Of a DNA stretch of 64,000 nucleotides, positions 36,371 to 46,079 are shown piece after piece. The position numbers were made by a program, and so were the translations under genes. The DNA comes from Natroniella acetigena (GTDB lineage: Bacteria; Bacillota; Halanaerobiia; Halobacteroidales; Halobacteroidaceae): assembly GCF_023227745.1 (NCBI RefSeq), contig NZ_JALKBX010000005.1, positions 1 through 64,000 of the forward strand. Direction: 5' to 3'. Each line of letters starts with the position of its first letter. The first letter of the stretch is position 1. The notes beneath the pieces were generated by a model. That model had not been told where the DNA came from, ran no database searches, and was given only the letters and a program-made list of their open reading frames with translations.

Positions 36371-36448
36371 ATTTAAAGAATTACTTCAAAGAAGATGATG
36401 ATATAATAGCTGTTTATCTTTTTGGCTCTTATGGAACAGATCGTTAGA
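36371..36448 (+). pseudogene. mntA remnant, copy 3, upstream of the radical-SAM cassette
   Basis: Twenty-six codons read NLKNYFKEDDDIIAVYLFGS and then YGTDR followed by TAG. They match codons 10-33 of the intact mntA at 20394; the stop falls where mntA has a CAG. The frame continues briefly (NDNDINQF), so the cassette lies a few dozen bases beyond the break. Confidence 0.75.
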
Positions 36449-36499
36449 ATGATAATGATATTAATCAATTTATTAATTCTTAAAATAGAGGTGAAGCTG

Positions 36500-36949
36500 A
36501 TGAGTCAAATGTCTTTAGAAAAGCGATTAGAAAATCTTAATGAAGAAGAATTATTTGATTTAATTTTGAGTTTAAGGGAGAAAAATTTTGACTTGGATGA
36601 ATTAATCTTAGAATGGTTGAAGAAAAATAAGGAAGAAGAAATGCTTGATGATGATTTATTATTGGAATATTGGAATAAAGCTCAAGGAATAATATCAGAG
36701 TTTAATTTCTATGGTGGCGGTTCAAGAGATAAGGAAGATGAAGCATATGGATATCTTTATAAGATTTTTGACTTGATTGAAGAAGAGAATATAATTACTG
36801 AGATGAAAATTAAGGTGATAGATGGGGCTATTAAAGAGTATAAGATAGGAAATTCTGGTTTTGTTGATATATTAATAGAGCTTTGTTTTGGACTCTGTGA
36901 ATCCGAAAAAGAGAGGAGGCTAAAGAGAAGAATCTTAAAGAGTATTTAA
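36500..36949 (+). CDS. Unknown helical protein, first gene of the radical-SAM cassette
   Basis: 149 residues, not recognised. It is acidic and helical, with LEKRLENLNEEELFDLILSL, LDELILEWLKKN and a central FNFYGGGSRDKEDEAYGYLY segment. The ATG at 36500 is chosen because AGAGGTGAAGCTG precedes it; an ATG at 36422 lies inside the mntA remnant. The radical-SAM gene starts only eight bases after its stop. A partner or adaptor for the maturase is possible (inference from position only). Confidence 0.6.
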   Translation: MSQMSLEKRLENLNEEELFDLILSLREKNFDLDELILEWLKKNKEEEMLDDDLLLEYWNKAQGIISEFNFYGGGSRDKEDEAYGYLYKIFDLIEEENIITEMKIKVIDGAIKEYKIGNSGFVDILIELCFGLCESEKERRLKRRILKSI

Positions 36950-36957
36950 GAATTTCT

Positions 36958-38553
36958 ATGGCAGAAGATAATAAAAAGCTTGTGATTGATGAACTTTTGA
37001 ATCTAACTCCAAAGATTAGCTTTCGATTTTTTGCTACTAATGAATTTGATGAATTAGCTGCTAAGTTAAGAAAAGATTTTCCTGAACAAGTAATTGAATA
37101 TTATTGGAAGCAGTCTAGAGCATATGGGGTGATTTTAAAAATTAAAGCTTTGGCTGTTGAGTTTAAAATTAGAGAATTAGAGTTTAAGATTGATCAAAAT
37201 TGGCCAAGTTTCCAACACCTAAGTGCTCCCGAGACAGTTCATTGGGCAATTACATACGATTGTAGCAAAGATTGTCTAGATTGTTATGCTAAAGAACATA
37301 AGGCTGAATTTGAAAATTTAGAAACTGAGGATGCTTTAAAAGTAGTGGATAAGCTTGCAGATTGGGGCGTTTTTCAGTTGGCAATTGGTGGTGGAGAAGC
37401 ATTAGAGCGTGATGATTTAACAGAGATAACTCAATATGCTCATAAAAAGGGGCTGGTAGTTCACATTACTATTGGAGTTGATGAGATTGATGCTGATTTA
37501 TTAAAAGAGCTTACAAAGAGTATAACTTCATTACAATTAGGACTTAATCATCATAAGTTACTTGTAGAAGGAAAAGAAGAGTTTGCTAGATTAAATAGCC
37601 TTGTAGCTAAGATTAAAAGTTTTGACTTAGAAACAGGAGTTAATTTAATTATATCTAAAAGTGTAATTAAAAATTTCAAAAGAATAATTCGTTATTTGAG
37701 CAAACTTGATATCACTAGGGTAGTTTTACTCCGTTATAAACCACCAATGGATATTAAGCAATGGCTTAAAGAAAAGCCAAGTGATTATGATTTAATTGAG
37801 TTTGAAAAGATGTTAGTTGAAGTTAGCAGGGAGTATGATTTGGATTTAAGGCTTGATTGTGGATTAAGCTTTTTACAACGAAGGCTTAAACCTAGTCAAG
37901 CTAAAACCAAAGGTCTTCGAGGTTGTGTCGCAGGAGAGAGAATTTTAGCTTTAGCTCCAGATAGTTCTATTTTTCCTTGCTCTCAATTAATTAGCTCAGA
38001 TTTTAAAGCAGGCAATATCTTAAATGATGATTTGGATAGAGTTTGGAAAGAGGAAAGAATAATTAAGCATTATCGCTTTTTTAAGCATAAAGGGTTTTTC
38101 AAAAAGAGTATTTGTAATTCTTGTGATGCTGTAGAATTTTGTGGGGGCTGTCCTGTTTTTAGTGAAAGCGGGAGAAAAGCTGACCTTGCTTGTCCTCAGC
38201 CTATAGTATCGCATTTAAAACAACTGAATAAAAATGAGAGAAAAGCTGAGTTTAAAAGATATTTTGAAAATCAATATTCTGTTAGCGTTAAAGAGTATAT
38301 GGAGCGTTATGGAGTTGGTCAAAAGTGTGCAGTTAAAGAGCTAAGAAACATTCCTTATTTAACAAAGGTTGATAAGAGTGCTACAGGTAAGAAACAAAAA
38401 GATAGATATCATTCAATAGAAGAAGATGAGATAGAAGTTGTACAGAATGTTATTGGCTATACAAGTGGAGGTGTTCCTTTCGCAAGACAAGATGAGATAA
38501 GAGGTTGGATCAGTGAAGATGATGATCATTCTTATCCTTTATGGAAAAGATAA
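36958..38553 (+). CDS. Radical SAM/SPASM maturase-like enzyme
   Basis: 531 residues. The radical SAM [4Fe-4S] motif is CSKDCLDC (C102, C106, C109). Motif II is AIGGGEALERDDL near 142-154. A SPASM-type cysteine set follows, including RGCVAGERIL (C323), C341, CNSC (386-389) and CGGCP (395-399). This arrangement belongs to peptide or protein modifying enzymes of the PqqE/AnSME type. Residues 1-90 form an extra N-terminal domain, and about 90 residues after SPASM (SVKEYMERYGVGQKCAVKEL onward) are also extra. The substrate is unknown; either small neighbouring protein is a candidate. Confidence 0.85.
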   Translation: MAEDNKKLVIDELLNLTPKISFRFFATNEFDELAAKLRKDFPEQVIEYYWKQSRAYGVILKIKALAVEFKIRELEFKIDQNWPSFQHLSAPETVHWAITYDCSKDCLDCYAKEHKAEFENLETEDALKVVDKLADWGVFQLAIGGGEALERDDLTEITQYAHKKGLVVHITIGVDEIDADLLKELTKSITSLQLGLNHHKLLVEGKEEFARLNSLVAKIKSFDLETGVNLIISKSVIKNFKRIIRYLSKLDITRVVLLRYKPPMDIKQWLKEKPSDYDLIEFEKMLVEVSREYDLDLRLDCGLSFLQRRLKPSQAKTKGLRGCVAGERILALAPDSSIFPCSQLISSDFKAGNILNDDLDRVWKEERIIKHYRFFKHKGFFKKSICNSCDAVEFCGGCPVFSESGRKADLACPQPIVSHLKQLNKNERKAEFKRYFENQYSVSVKEYMERYGVGQKCAVKELRNIPYLTKVDKSATGKKQKDRYHSIEEDEIEVVQNVIGYTSGGVPFARQDEIRGWISEDDDHSYPLWKR

Positions 38554-38582
38554 CAAAAAATAAATAATAAGGGGAGATAATA

Positions 38583-39233
38583 ATGCAAATAATTAGTATT
38601 AGAAAAGGATTTACTGCTGATCATAGTTCTACTTCTTATGAGTTTTTGGCTGTTGATACGCCATTAGAGCAAGAGGCAAGAGATGCGGTGTCATCGCTAT
38701 CAAGTCGAGCCCATCCTAGTAGAAGAAGAGTAGATTTTACTTATAATGTTGATGGTTATGATATCCCTGGTGGTTGGGAGCCATTGTTAAAAGATTATTT
38801 TGATGTGATGTATTCTGAAAGTTATGATTGGTGGACTTTAGGAATTGCTTTTGATATTTCTTCAAAAGAACAAGAAGAGGAGTTAGTAGAATATAATTTT
38901 AGAGGAACAGAGGATTTAGGAGTTGATATTGAGATTGAAGATGGACGAGCAATTATAAGTATTTATGCTTGTTTAGATTATTCTTATCTAGCAGAGCCAA
39001 ATCAGGATTGGAGTGTTTTTGGTAATCAGGATCTAGATTATGAAAGTGAAGATTATTTATTGACTTTATTAACTGCTGCTAGAAAGCAGATTATGAATGG
39101 AAATTATGATCTTTTCTATGCTATTTGGAAGGTATATGGTATTGAAGATTATCCTTTAGATAAGCCAGATGATTATGATAAGTCTGATTTTGTGATTAAG
39201 GCTTTTGCTAGTATCTTAGATTGTCCTTTTTAG
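38583..39233 (+). CDS. Unknown protein with a DHSSTSYEF motif, third gene of the cassette
   Basis: 216 residues preceded by AGGGGAGATAAT. The N-terminus IISIRKGFTADHSSTSYEFL is strikingly rich in Ser and Thr. Then come PSRRRVDFTYNVDGYDIPGG, YDVMYSESYDWWTLGIAFD and an acidic C-terminal half. I have an impression of similar proteins beside radical-SAM genes but cannot name the family. It could be the substrate or a chaperone of the maturase. Its TAG stop lies inside a 22-base stretch identical to hepT, so the gene end coincides with an old recombination joint. Confidence 0.65.
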   Translation: MQIISIRKGFTADHSSTSYEFLAVDTPLEQEARDAVSSLSSRAHPSRRRVDFTYNVDGYDIPGGWEPLLKDYFDVMYSESYDWWTLGIAFDISSKEQEEELVEYNFRGTEDLGVDIEIEDGRAIISIYACLDYSYLAEPNQDWSVFGNQDLDYESEDYLLTLLTAARKQIMNGNYDLFYAIWKVYGIEDYPLDKPDDYDKSDFVIKAFASILDCPF

Positions 39234-39250
39234 GAATCGAGTAGTTCATA
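39229..39250 (+). pseudogene. hepT remnant at the downstream edge of the cassette
   Basis: Twenty-two bases are identical to 21100-21121 of hepT, the segment encoding FRNRVVH of the RX4HXY motif. With the mntA remnant at 36371 it brackets the radical-SAM cassette. Confidence 0.6.
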
Positions 39251-39319
39251 AATAATTCTAAGCTTAAAAGGAAATGATTAAAGAAGGGTTGCCAGGTGAG
39301 CTTAGGAAGGAGTAGGGTA

Positions 39320-39367
39320 GTGAAGATAAATTACATAGATTATTTGTCGGATTGGGTGATTGTATGA
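39320..39367 (+). CDS. Leader ORF overlapping the jetA start
   Basis: A 15-codon frame (KINYIDYLSDWVIV after a GTG start) has a strong GGAAGGAGTAGGGTA site directly before it. Its TGA overlaps the jetA ATG as ATGA. jetA itself has only a weak site, so translation of this leader may deliver ribosomes to jetA. Confidence 0.45.
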   Translation: MKINYIDYLSDWVIV

Positions 39368-40857
39368 ATGAAGCGAGTAGTGGCTTAGCTGATAGATTAA
39401 AAAAGACTGCGGCTGTTTCTCATCTGGGCCAAGGGATGGATGTAGGTGCTTTAAATGATTATGCCCATCAGGTGGCTCTTTATTTATTATTAAAGGTTTT
39501 TTACCGGGAGATAAATGACAATTATCAACGCAGGAAGGTAGATTTAATTGAGATGGTCGGACAAATTGTTAAGGAAATGAATTTGACTGCTTCTCAAGAA
39601 GAGATCAGACGGTTGGTCGATGGAGTCTTATATTCTGGAGATCCTAGACAACAGGCAAATTTTTCGGTGATGCTTTATGATGAAATAGAGCGTGATTTTA
39701 AAGAGTATAAGTTCAGGTATTTAATTCCTGATCGGGAAGCTTCAAACTGGGATCAGGGTGGTACTACGGTTTATATGCTGACAGAAGTAGCCCAGGAGAT
39801 TATTTTTATTACTAGAGAGATCTTGCAGGAATTTGGCTTTGATTTAGAGCAGTTTTATACTCTACAGTTGATTAAGAATGGTAATTTTTCTAATGCCCAA
39901 GAGAGTGTCAGTAATTTAATTGCTCGAGTCAAGAATTTAATTAAACAGGAAAAGGACTGGCGGGAGGATATTTTGCGTAATCCGACCTTGATTTTTTCTG
40001 CTCGCAAAGAAGGAAAGAAGATGACGAAGGGAGAATTAAAGGAACAATTTGCTGAAGAGAAAAGGGTCTTTGCTGATATGTTCAGTTGGCGAAGACGGTT
40101 AGATAGTTTTCCAACCCAAAAGAAGAAAGAAGGAGAGCTACTTTTTGAAGAGTTGGAGAGAGCTCGAGGCTTGCATAATCGACTGGCGGAGCTGGCTATT
40201 TCAAATTTATCACTAGAGCTGGAGATACGAAAAAATAACCCTGATGTTTTCTGGAAGATAGCTCAAGTTACTTTTAAAAAAGATTTTTGGCAAGATACAA
40301 TTGTTAATTCGGGCTTACCAAAGATGGAGCTGTTGAGTGAATTGCTTAATCCACTCTTTTCTCCGACAGAGGATTTTATTTTTCCTCTGGATTGGGCTTG
40401 GGCCAAACAGCAATCTTATAATTATACAGTTACTGAAAAAGATGAGCAAGAGGAGCTAGAGGAAGAAGAGCCCCCTCCTAAAGAGATTGACTGGGAGCAG
40501 ATTTTAGATTTATGGAAAGCTGTATTTGTTGAACTACTGGAGAAGGGAGAGTATTCATTAAGTAGTTTAAATCAGATTTCTCCGTTAGAAGAGCAGAGAT
40601 GGTTGGCCCAAGAGAAAAATTTAGAATTATTTATGATGTTTATTATTACAGAGATTAAGTTAATAGCTGTAGAGGAGGAGTATCCGGGGCTGGATGAACG
40701 GCTTTTATTATTTAAACGGCTAGTTGAGAAGAATGAAAAGTTTAAAGAATTAATTGGCAAGAAAATAAGTGCAACCCTTGATTTAGCTAAGTCTAGGGTT
40801 AAGTTAGGAACTGAATTTGAAATAGCTCCCTATATTTTATATCTAAAGGAGGAATAA
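39364..40857 (+). CDS. jetA: Wadjet protein JetA (MukF/kleisin-like)
   Basis: Kleisin-like subunit of the Wadjet anti-plasmid SMC complex, 497 residues. The N-terminal helical region (LNDYAHQVALYLLLKVFYRE) and the middle (NPTLIFSARKEGKKMTKGEL) are followed by a WxWAxQQ-like FPLDWAWAKQQ and an acidic linker near 360-375. I assign it mainly from gene order: it precedes jetB, a large SMC gene and jetD. Sizes and the unusually long JetC suggest a type II system, though I am unsure of the subtype. jetB follows after one base. Confidence 0.8.
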   Translation: MNEASSGLADRLKKTAAVSHLGQGMDVGALNDYAHQVALYLLLKVFYREINDNYQRRKVDLIEMVGQIVKEMNLTASQEEIRRLVDGVLYSGDPRQQANFSVMLYDEIERDFKEYKFRYLIPDREASNWDQGGTTVYMLTEVAQEIIFITREILQEFGFDLEQFYTLQLIKNGNFSNAQESVSNLIARVKNLIKQEKDWREDILRNPTLIFSARKEGKKMTKGELKEQFAEEKRVFADMFSWRRRLDSFPTQKKKEGELLFEELERARGLHNRLAELAISNLSLELEIRKNNPDVFWKIAQVTFKKDFWQDTIVNSGLPKMELLSELLNPLFSPTEDFIFPLDWAWAKQQSYNYTVTEKDEQEELEEEEPPPKEIDWEQILDLWKAVFVELLEKGEYSLSSLNQISPLEEQRWLAQEKNLELFMMFIITEIKLIAVEEEYPGLDERLLLFKRLVEKNEKFKELIGKKISATLDLAKSRVKLGTEFEIAPYILYLKEE

Positions 40858-40858
40858 A

Positions 40859-41620
40859 GTGGCTTTTAATAGAGAACAATTAGAAGAAGGGGCTGCTCTA
40901 TTTTTTAGATTATTGAAGGAGCAGATTATTCCCGTTTCTGAAGAATTAGCGGAGAAGTATTGTCGAGATGGGGAATTACGCAGTATTGTTAATAATATTG
41001 CTGCTCAAGGGGGACTTAGGGTCTTTCATACTCCGCAGAATATACATCTGGTTAGCAAGGCCCGAGGTTCTGATTTTGCTAACTCTTATACACAGATGAA
41101 GGAAAAATATAGTGGATTACAGCGGAAGCGTTACTTTTATTTGGCTAATATAATTATTACTATCTTTCTGGCAGAAATAGATAAGGAAAGCTATGTTCGA
41201 GTGCGCTGGGAGGAAGAAGGGATCAGTTACTATCGACTGGCTGATTTAGTAACTGCCACTCTTAAAGCTTGGCAGGAGAGAAGCCAAAAGGAAGATTCCT
41301 TTACCCAACAGTGGTCACTGGCTGTAGATGAGATGGCTGAATTATGGTTGACTGAGTTTAGTGAATATAAACTGAGTCAAGTTGATGATAGTATCGATGT
41401 GGTTAGAACTAAGAATAATCGACTCAGTTTTATTAATACAGCTTTAAGACCATTGGTTGAGCAGGAGTTGATTATAGATAATAGTGATGAATTAAAGGTT
41501 ATTCCTCGACCTGTCTTATATGAAAGGCTGGATGAAATTTATAAAGATCAGGAGCGTTATCAGCAGTTTAAAAAATTAATTGAAGAAAGTAAAGAGAAGA
41601 TGGAGGAGCAAGATGCCTAA
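40859..41620 (+). CDS. jetB: Wadjet protein JetB (MukE-like)
   Basis: 253 residues, the kite (MukE-like, winged-helix) subunit that bridges the kleisin and SMC. It begins with GTG after AAGGAGGAATAAA. Visible segments are LFFRLLKEQIIPVSEELAEK, GGLRVFHTPQNIHLVS, RYFYLANIIITIFLAEIDKE and NRLSFINTALRPLVEQELI. The region YLANIIITIFL is typical of JetB/DUF6063-like proteins. It overlaps jetC by eight bases, so translation is coupled. Confidence 0.8.
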   Translation: MAFNREQLEEGAALFFRLLKEQIIPVSEELAEKYCRDGELRSIVNNIAAQGGLRVFHTPQNIHLVSKARGSDFANSYTQMKEKYSGLQRKRYFYLANIIITIFLAEIDKESYVRVRWEEEGISYYRLADLVTATLKAWQERSQKEDSFTQQWSLAVDEMAELWLTEFSEYKLSQVDDSIDVVRTKNNRLSFINTALRPLVEQELIIDNSDELKVIPRPVLYERLDEIYKDQERYQQFKKLIEESKEKMEEQDA

Positions 41621-44600
41621 ATTAAGTAGAATCAGAATTAGTGGAAATAAATATGATGGTTTTCAAAAAAGACATAAAGATTCAATCTTTGAGCTAGGAG
41701 CTAAAGCTAAAGGGGATCATACTCTGTTTACCTTACAAAATGGAAGTGGTAAGGGAGTTATGTTGCAGTTGATTTCGCAGATTATGTTGCCTGGTACATC
41801 TTGGGGTAGAAATAACGGCAATAAAGTGGAAGGAATGTTTTATGATCGTCATAATAATTTTAAACCTTATACCTTCCATGTAGCTTTGGAATGGAATTTA
41901 GATTATAGTTCAGATAAAAGGCTGCTAATTGCTATCTGTGTTTCAGCCCATATGTTAAATGAAAGTGAAGGGAAAGTGGGGCTTAAATACTTTCTTTATA
42001 CCCATGAGTATAGTAGGGATAGTAAATTCAGTCTGATAAATATGCCTTTGCATCTTAAATCAGATGATAGAGTACTTTCTTATGATGAATTGGAGTCTTT
42101 GATTGATGATAAGCAACATATCTTTACTAAGTATTCTAAAACTGCTGTCAGCAATCTTAATTCTGATTATTATCAATATCTGGCCAGCCATGGAATTTAT
42201 CGTTCTGAATGGGAGATTATGAAGACTATAAATCGTTCTGAAGGTGGGTTGGAAAGGTATTTTTCGCAGGCTAAGGATAATCAGGCCCTTTTTGATAAAT
42301 TGATTATTCCTGCTGTCAGTGAAAGTATTAATTCTGATAGTGGTACTTCTTTGCTCAATATGTTTGTTGAAAATATTAAGATAGCTGAAAGTTTACCTGA
42401 GCTTATTTCTCGGAGTGCAGATATTAATCAGCTGTTAAAGATGGTTGAGCCTCTGTTGTCTGATAGTAAGCGGGGAGTTAAATTGGATAAAATAACAGAT
42501 ATGATCAGAGAGCGGGGGAATAATTGTCTGCGAGCTTTAGAAAGTAGAAAGACTTATCTTCAGAATGAACTGCAGGATACCCAGCAGAATAAAGAAGAGG
42601 TAGCAGCTAAGATTGAGGAGCTGGAATTTGAGCAGTGGAATTTGAAATATGCAGTTAAGTTGAGGAAGTTAAAAGAATTAGAAAAGAAGCAGACAGAATT
42701 TGAAGAGAAGATAGCTACTTTGGAGACTGAGCTGGCTCAATTACAGGGAGAAAAGAAGAAACTAAGGTTAAATAGGCATTATCTTTCTTGGCAACGACAA
42801 AAAAGAGAGTATCAGCGGTTGAAAAAAAGGATTGAGAGATTGGAATCTGCAACCGATCTAACTAATTTGCAAGAACAGATTGCTCTGCAAAAGGATAGAA
42901 TTAAGGATGAATGGCCAAAGTTGAAAAGGAAGTTGGAGGAGAGTAGCCAAACTGCTTGTAGTTATTTGAATCATTTAGATTTTGAGCAACAGAGGCTGTA
43001 TAGAGAAGAAGAAGAGCTTAAAGTTGAGCTTAAAAAGAATGAACGGATAATTGATAGCTATCAAGCAGAGAAGAAGAAATTGGATAGCTGGAGAGAAAAT
43101 CTAAAGGAGAGATTTAATCCTTTACAATTAATGACTCCTGATTATTTACTAGAGCAACTTAGTGAGCAGTTGGAGAAGAAAGAGGATAAGCTTGAAGATA
43201 TGACTTCTAAAAGAGAAGCTTTGAATCTGAAAATAGAGGAAGAAAGAGAAGAGCAGGAGCAACTAAAGATTGAGTTGGCCCGGCAGGAAAAGGATTATCA
43301 GAGTTTAGAAGAAGATTATCAACAGCAGAAGGCTCAAGAAGAAGTCTTATTTACTGAGTTAGTAAAGTTGCTGGAGCTTGATAAATTCAAGGAAGTTTAT
43401 AGCCAGGAATGGTTAAGAAGTAATAGGAGTAAAGTAGAGAGGTTATTAACTGAAAAGGAAGATAAATTAGAGGAGTTAACTAAGGAAGTTCATAAACTTG
43501 AATTGGCTCTAGTATTAAATGAAGAGGACTACTGGATTGCTAATCATGATCAGAAAAAGCTATATCAAAAAATTTCCCAGTTGGATATTAAAGTCTATTA
43601 TGGTAGTGATTTTTTAATTAATTTCTGTGATGATCAAGCAGAGTTATGGGATGATTATCCATTATTGTCTTATGGTTTGATATTAATGTATGAAGCAGAC
43701 TGGAAGAAAGTAAAAAGAAATTTAACACAAGAGGATCTCTTTCGAGCACCGGTGCCTATTTTTATTAATCATCAGTTGGAAGAAAATAAGGGAGCAGCTT
43801 CTTTTAAATTGCTTCATGGTCAGGAAGAAGAGTTAATTAAAACCCCTCAAAAATATCAGGAATGGTATAGCCAACTGGATATTCGCAAAAGAGAAATTGA
43901 GAAGACTCTTCTTACTTTGCAGCAGAAGATAAAGAATATTAGGCGAGTGATTTATAATGCAGAACAGCTCTTGCAGCAGGAGTCTGCAGCTGCAATCAAG
44001 GAGAAGCTTACTGCTGTAGTTGAAGAGATTGAAAATTTAGAGCAGCAGATTAAAAATAGAGAGCAAAAGATTAAGGAGTTAAAAGGAGAAGATGCCAGTC
44101 TGGAAGAGGAGTTGGCCCGAAAAGAGAGCAGGATAAAGAGATTAAAAGAGGATCATCGGGAAATAAAGAATTTTGCTGAAAAGATTGAGCAGTTAAAGAG
44201 TCAAGAAACTAAAATAGCAGAAACTGAAGAAAGAATAGTTGGGTTAGAAGAGAAAATGACAACAACTACTTCTAAACTACGGCAGAATAATCAAATTAAG
44301 CCGCGAGTGGAAAATAAATATCAAAATTGGTTAGATAACCTAGAGCTATTTATAGTTGAGTTACAGGAATTAGTGCCAAAGCTTGAATTTAATGAGCAGA
44401 GGACGACTAAGCAGCAGTCTAATTCTCCTCAACTATATGATTATTGTGATTCAGCTTTATATGCTAATTATCGAGAATTACTCGATCTAGAAAAGAGAGA
44501 AGAAGAGAAAAATGTAGAGATTAAATTTTTGCGAAAAGATAGGAAGAAAGCCAAAGAGCAGATTCTAAAATTAGAAAAGAAGATGGAGGAACTTGCTGCT

Positions 44601-46079
44601 GATTGGAGAGATTATTCCTTTGCAATAATTAATCGAGAAGAGTTAGAGATTAAGTTGGAAGAATTGAAAGAACAACTTGAAGAACTAGGGGGAAAGATAA
44701 AGAAATTTACTAAGAAAAATGATGTTTTGAAAGGTAAAATTGATAGTAAAAAAGAGCAGTTAAATGAGCTACGGGCTGAAATAAAGCAGCTTTTTCAAAG
44801 ATCAGTCCGACCTTGGTTGGAATTAAATCTTAAGGAGAAGGATCAAGAAATCAATGCTGCCTTAGAAGAAGATAAAAAATACTTAGAAAAAATTTCAGAA
44901 ATGATTAATGACTATCATGAGCGGATTAGTAATTTAAATGCTTTGATTAGCAAGCTTGATTTCTATCAATTAGATTCGCAAAAAGGGAAAATAAGAGGGC
45001 AGATTAAAGAAGAAGTAAGGGCCAACCCAGAAGAACTAGTGGCAGACTGGATTAAGGATTATCAAGAGAATCAGCAGCAATTAAAAACATTAAAGGAAGA
45101 AACTGAGGATAACTTTTATCAATTTAAGGGTGATGTAAATCGATTGATAGAGAATGATATTTTAAGAACCAAGATTCAAGAAGGTATTATTGATAATTTC
45201 AGAAGTGAGAATTATAATTTTAATCATGAGATATTGCTTACCTTTCAGGATTTTCTTCATAATGAGTTGAATACTCTTGATGAAAATAAGAATGAAGCTG
45301 AAGAAGCTAGAGAGCAATGGGCGGAAAGATCGGCTATGCACATTATGAGAATTATCAATTCCTTACAGGAAATGATTAATAATATGGTTTATCATAATCA
45401 ACAGGATTATGCTTTTCCTTTGGTTAGATTACGTAGAACTGATTTGTTACCTAAAGAGAAAGAGGAGATTATGATTGAATTGAAGGAGTATTTTATAGAG
45501 TTGATTGAGAAGTTTAAGCGTAAAAATATAAATGTAGAAAGGTTGAGTCTTGCTCAATTGAAGAAATATATCGGAGATGCTGCTCTTTTTTCTCGAATTT
45601 TGAGAGGGCGTTATCCTGTTTTGCAGGTCTATAAGATGACAGAAAGGAATGAATTTCTTTATGCCAGCCCTAAAGATCATTATTATGCTGATTGGGAAGC
45701 AGTGATTCAAGGCAAAGGTGACATTGCTGAAGGCAGCGGAGGTCAATCACTGTCTATTAATGCTTTTATGATGATGATGTTGCTTAATTATAAGAAGCAG
45801 AGACTGCACCGAGATAATCCTTGGACGGTGCTTTTGCTGGATAACCCTTTTGGTAAGGCTTCTGCGGCTCATGTCTTAGATCCTGTCTTTGAAATTGCCA
45901 ACAAATTAAATTTTCAGATTATTGCCTTTGCAGCACCAGAGATTATTAAGACGGAGATTAGCGAAAGGTTCCCGACATTTTGGGCACTTGAGATCAGTAA
46001 GCGAGAAGAGAATCGAGGAACTGTAACTGGGCAGGTGATTTATGGTGAAAGGGTACGACAGACTGAAACAACTCTTTAA
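41613..46079 (+). CDS. jetC: Wadjet SMC-like ATPase JetC (MukB-like)
   Basis: 1488-residue SMC-like motor. The N-terminal ATPase half has Walker A NGSGKG (43-48) in a family-typical context (FTLQNGSGKGVMLQLISQI). Very long Glu/Lys/Leu-rich coiled coils span about 320-1290, interrupted by a globular hinge-like part near 650-760. The C-terminal half has the ABC signature AEGSGGQSLS (about 1372) and Walker B LLLDNPFG (D1410). Wadjet complexes extrude DNA loops and detect small circular plasmids. The ATG at 41613 is chosen because GGAGG precedes it and the start overlaps the jetB stop. Confidence 0.93.
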   Translation: MPKLSRIRISGNKYDGFQKRHKDSIFELGAKAKGDHTLFTLQNGSGKGVMLQLISQIMLPGTSWGRNNGNKVEGMFYDRHNNFKPYTFHVALEWNLDYSSDKRLLIAICVSAHMLNESEGKVGLKYFLYTHEYSRDSKFSLINMPLHLKSDDRVLSYDELESLIDDKQHIFTKYSKTAVSNLNSDYYQYLASHGIYRSEWEIMKTINRSEGGLERYFSQAKDNQALFDKLIIPAVSESINSDSGTSLLNMFVENIKIAESLPELISRSADINQLLKMVEPLLSDSKRGVKLDKITDMIRERGNNCLRALESRKTYLQNELQDTQQNKEEVAAKIEELEFEQWNLKYAVKLRKLKELEKKQTEFEEKIATLETELAQLQGEKKKLRLNRHYLSWQRQKREYQRLKKRIERLESATDLTNLQEQIALQKDRIKDEWPKLKRKLEESSQTACSYLNHLDFEQQRLYREEEELKVELKKNERIIDSYQAEKKKLDSWRENLKERFNPLQLMTPDYLLEQLSEQLEKKEDKLEDMTSKREALNLKIEEEREEQEQLKIELARQEKDYQSLEEDYQQQKAQEEVLFTELVKLLELDKFKEVYSQEWLRSNRSKVERLLTEKEDKLEELTKEVHKLELALVLNEEDYWIANHDQKKLYQKISQLDIKVYYGSDFLINFCDDQAELWDDYPLLSYGLILMYEADWKKVKRNLTQEDLFRAPVPIFINHQLEENKGAASFKLLHGQEEELIKTPQKYQEWYSQLDIRKREIEKTLLTLQQKIKNIRRVIYNAEQLLQQESAAAIKEKLTAVVEEIENLEQQIKNREQKIKELKGEDASLEEELARKESRIKRLKEDHREIKNFAEKIEQLKSQETKIAETEERIVGLEEKMTTTTSKLRQNNQIKPRVENKYQNWLDNLELFIVELQELVPKLEFNEQRTTKQQSNSPQLYDYCDSALYANYRELLDLEKREEEKNVEIKFLRKDRKKAKEQILKLEKKMEELAADWRDYSFAIINREELEIKLEELKEQLEELGGKIKKFTKKNDVLKGKIDSKKEQLNELRAEIKQLFQRSVRPWLELNLKEKDQEINAALEEDKKYLEKISEMINDYHERISNLNALISKLDFYQLDSQKGKIRGQIKEEVRANPEELVADWIKDYQENQQQLKTLKEETEDNFYQFKGDVNRLIENDILRTKIQEGIIDNFRSENYNFNHEILLTFQDFLHNELNTLDENKNEAEEAREQWAERSAMHIMRIINSLQEMINNMVYHNQQDYAFPLVRLRRTDLLPKEKEEIMIELKEYFIELIEKFKRKNINVERLSLAQLKKYIGDAALFSRILRGRYPVLQVYKMTERNEFLYASPKDHYYADWEAVIQGKGDIAEGSGGQSLSINAFMMMMLLNYKKQRLHRDNPWTVLLLDNPFGKASAAHVLDPVFEIANKLNFQIIAFAAPEIIKTEISERFPTFWALEISKREENRGTVTGQVIYGERVRQTETTL

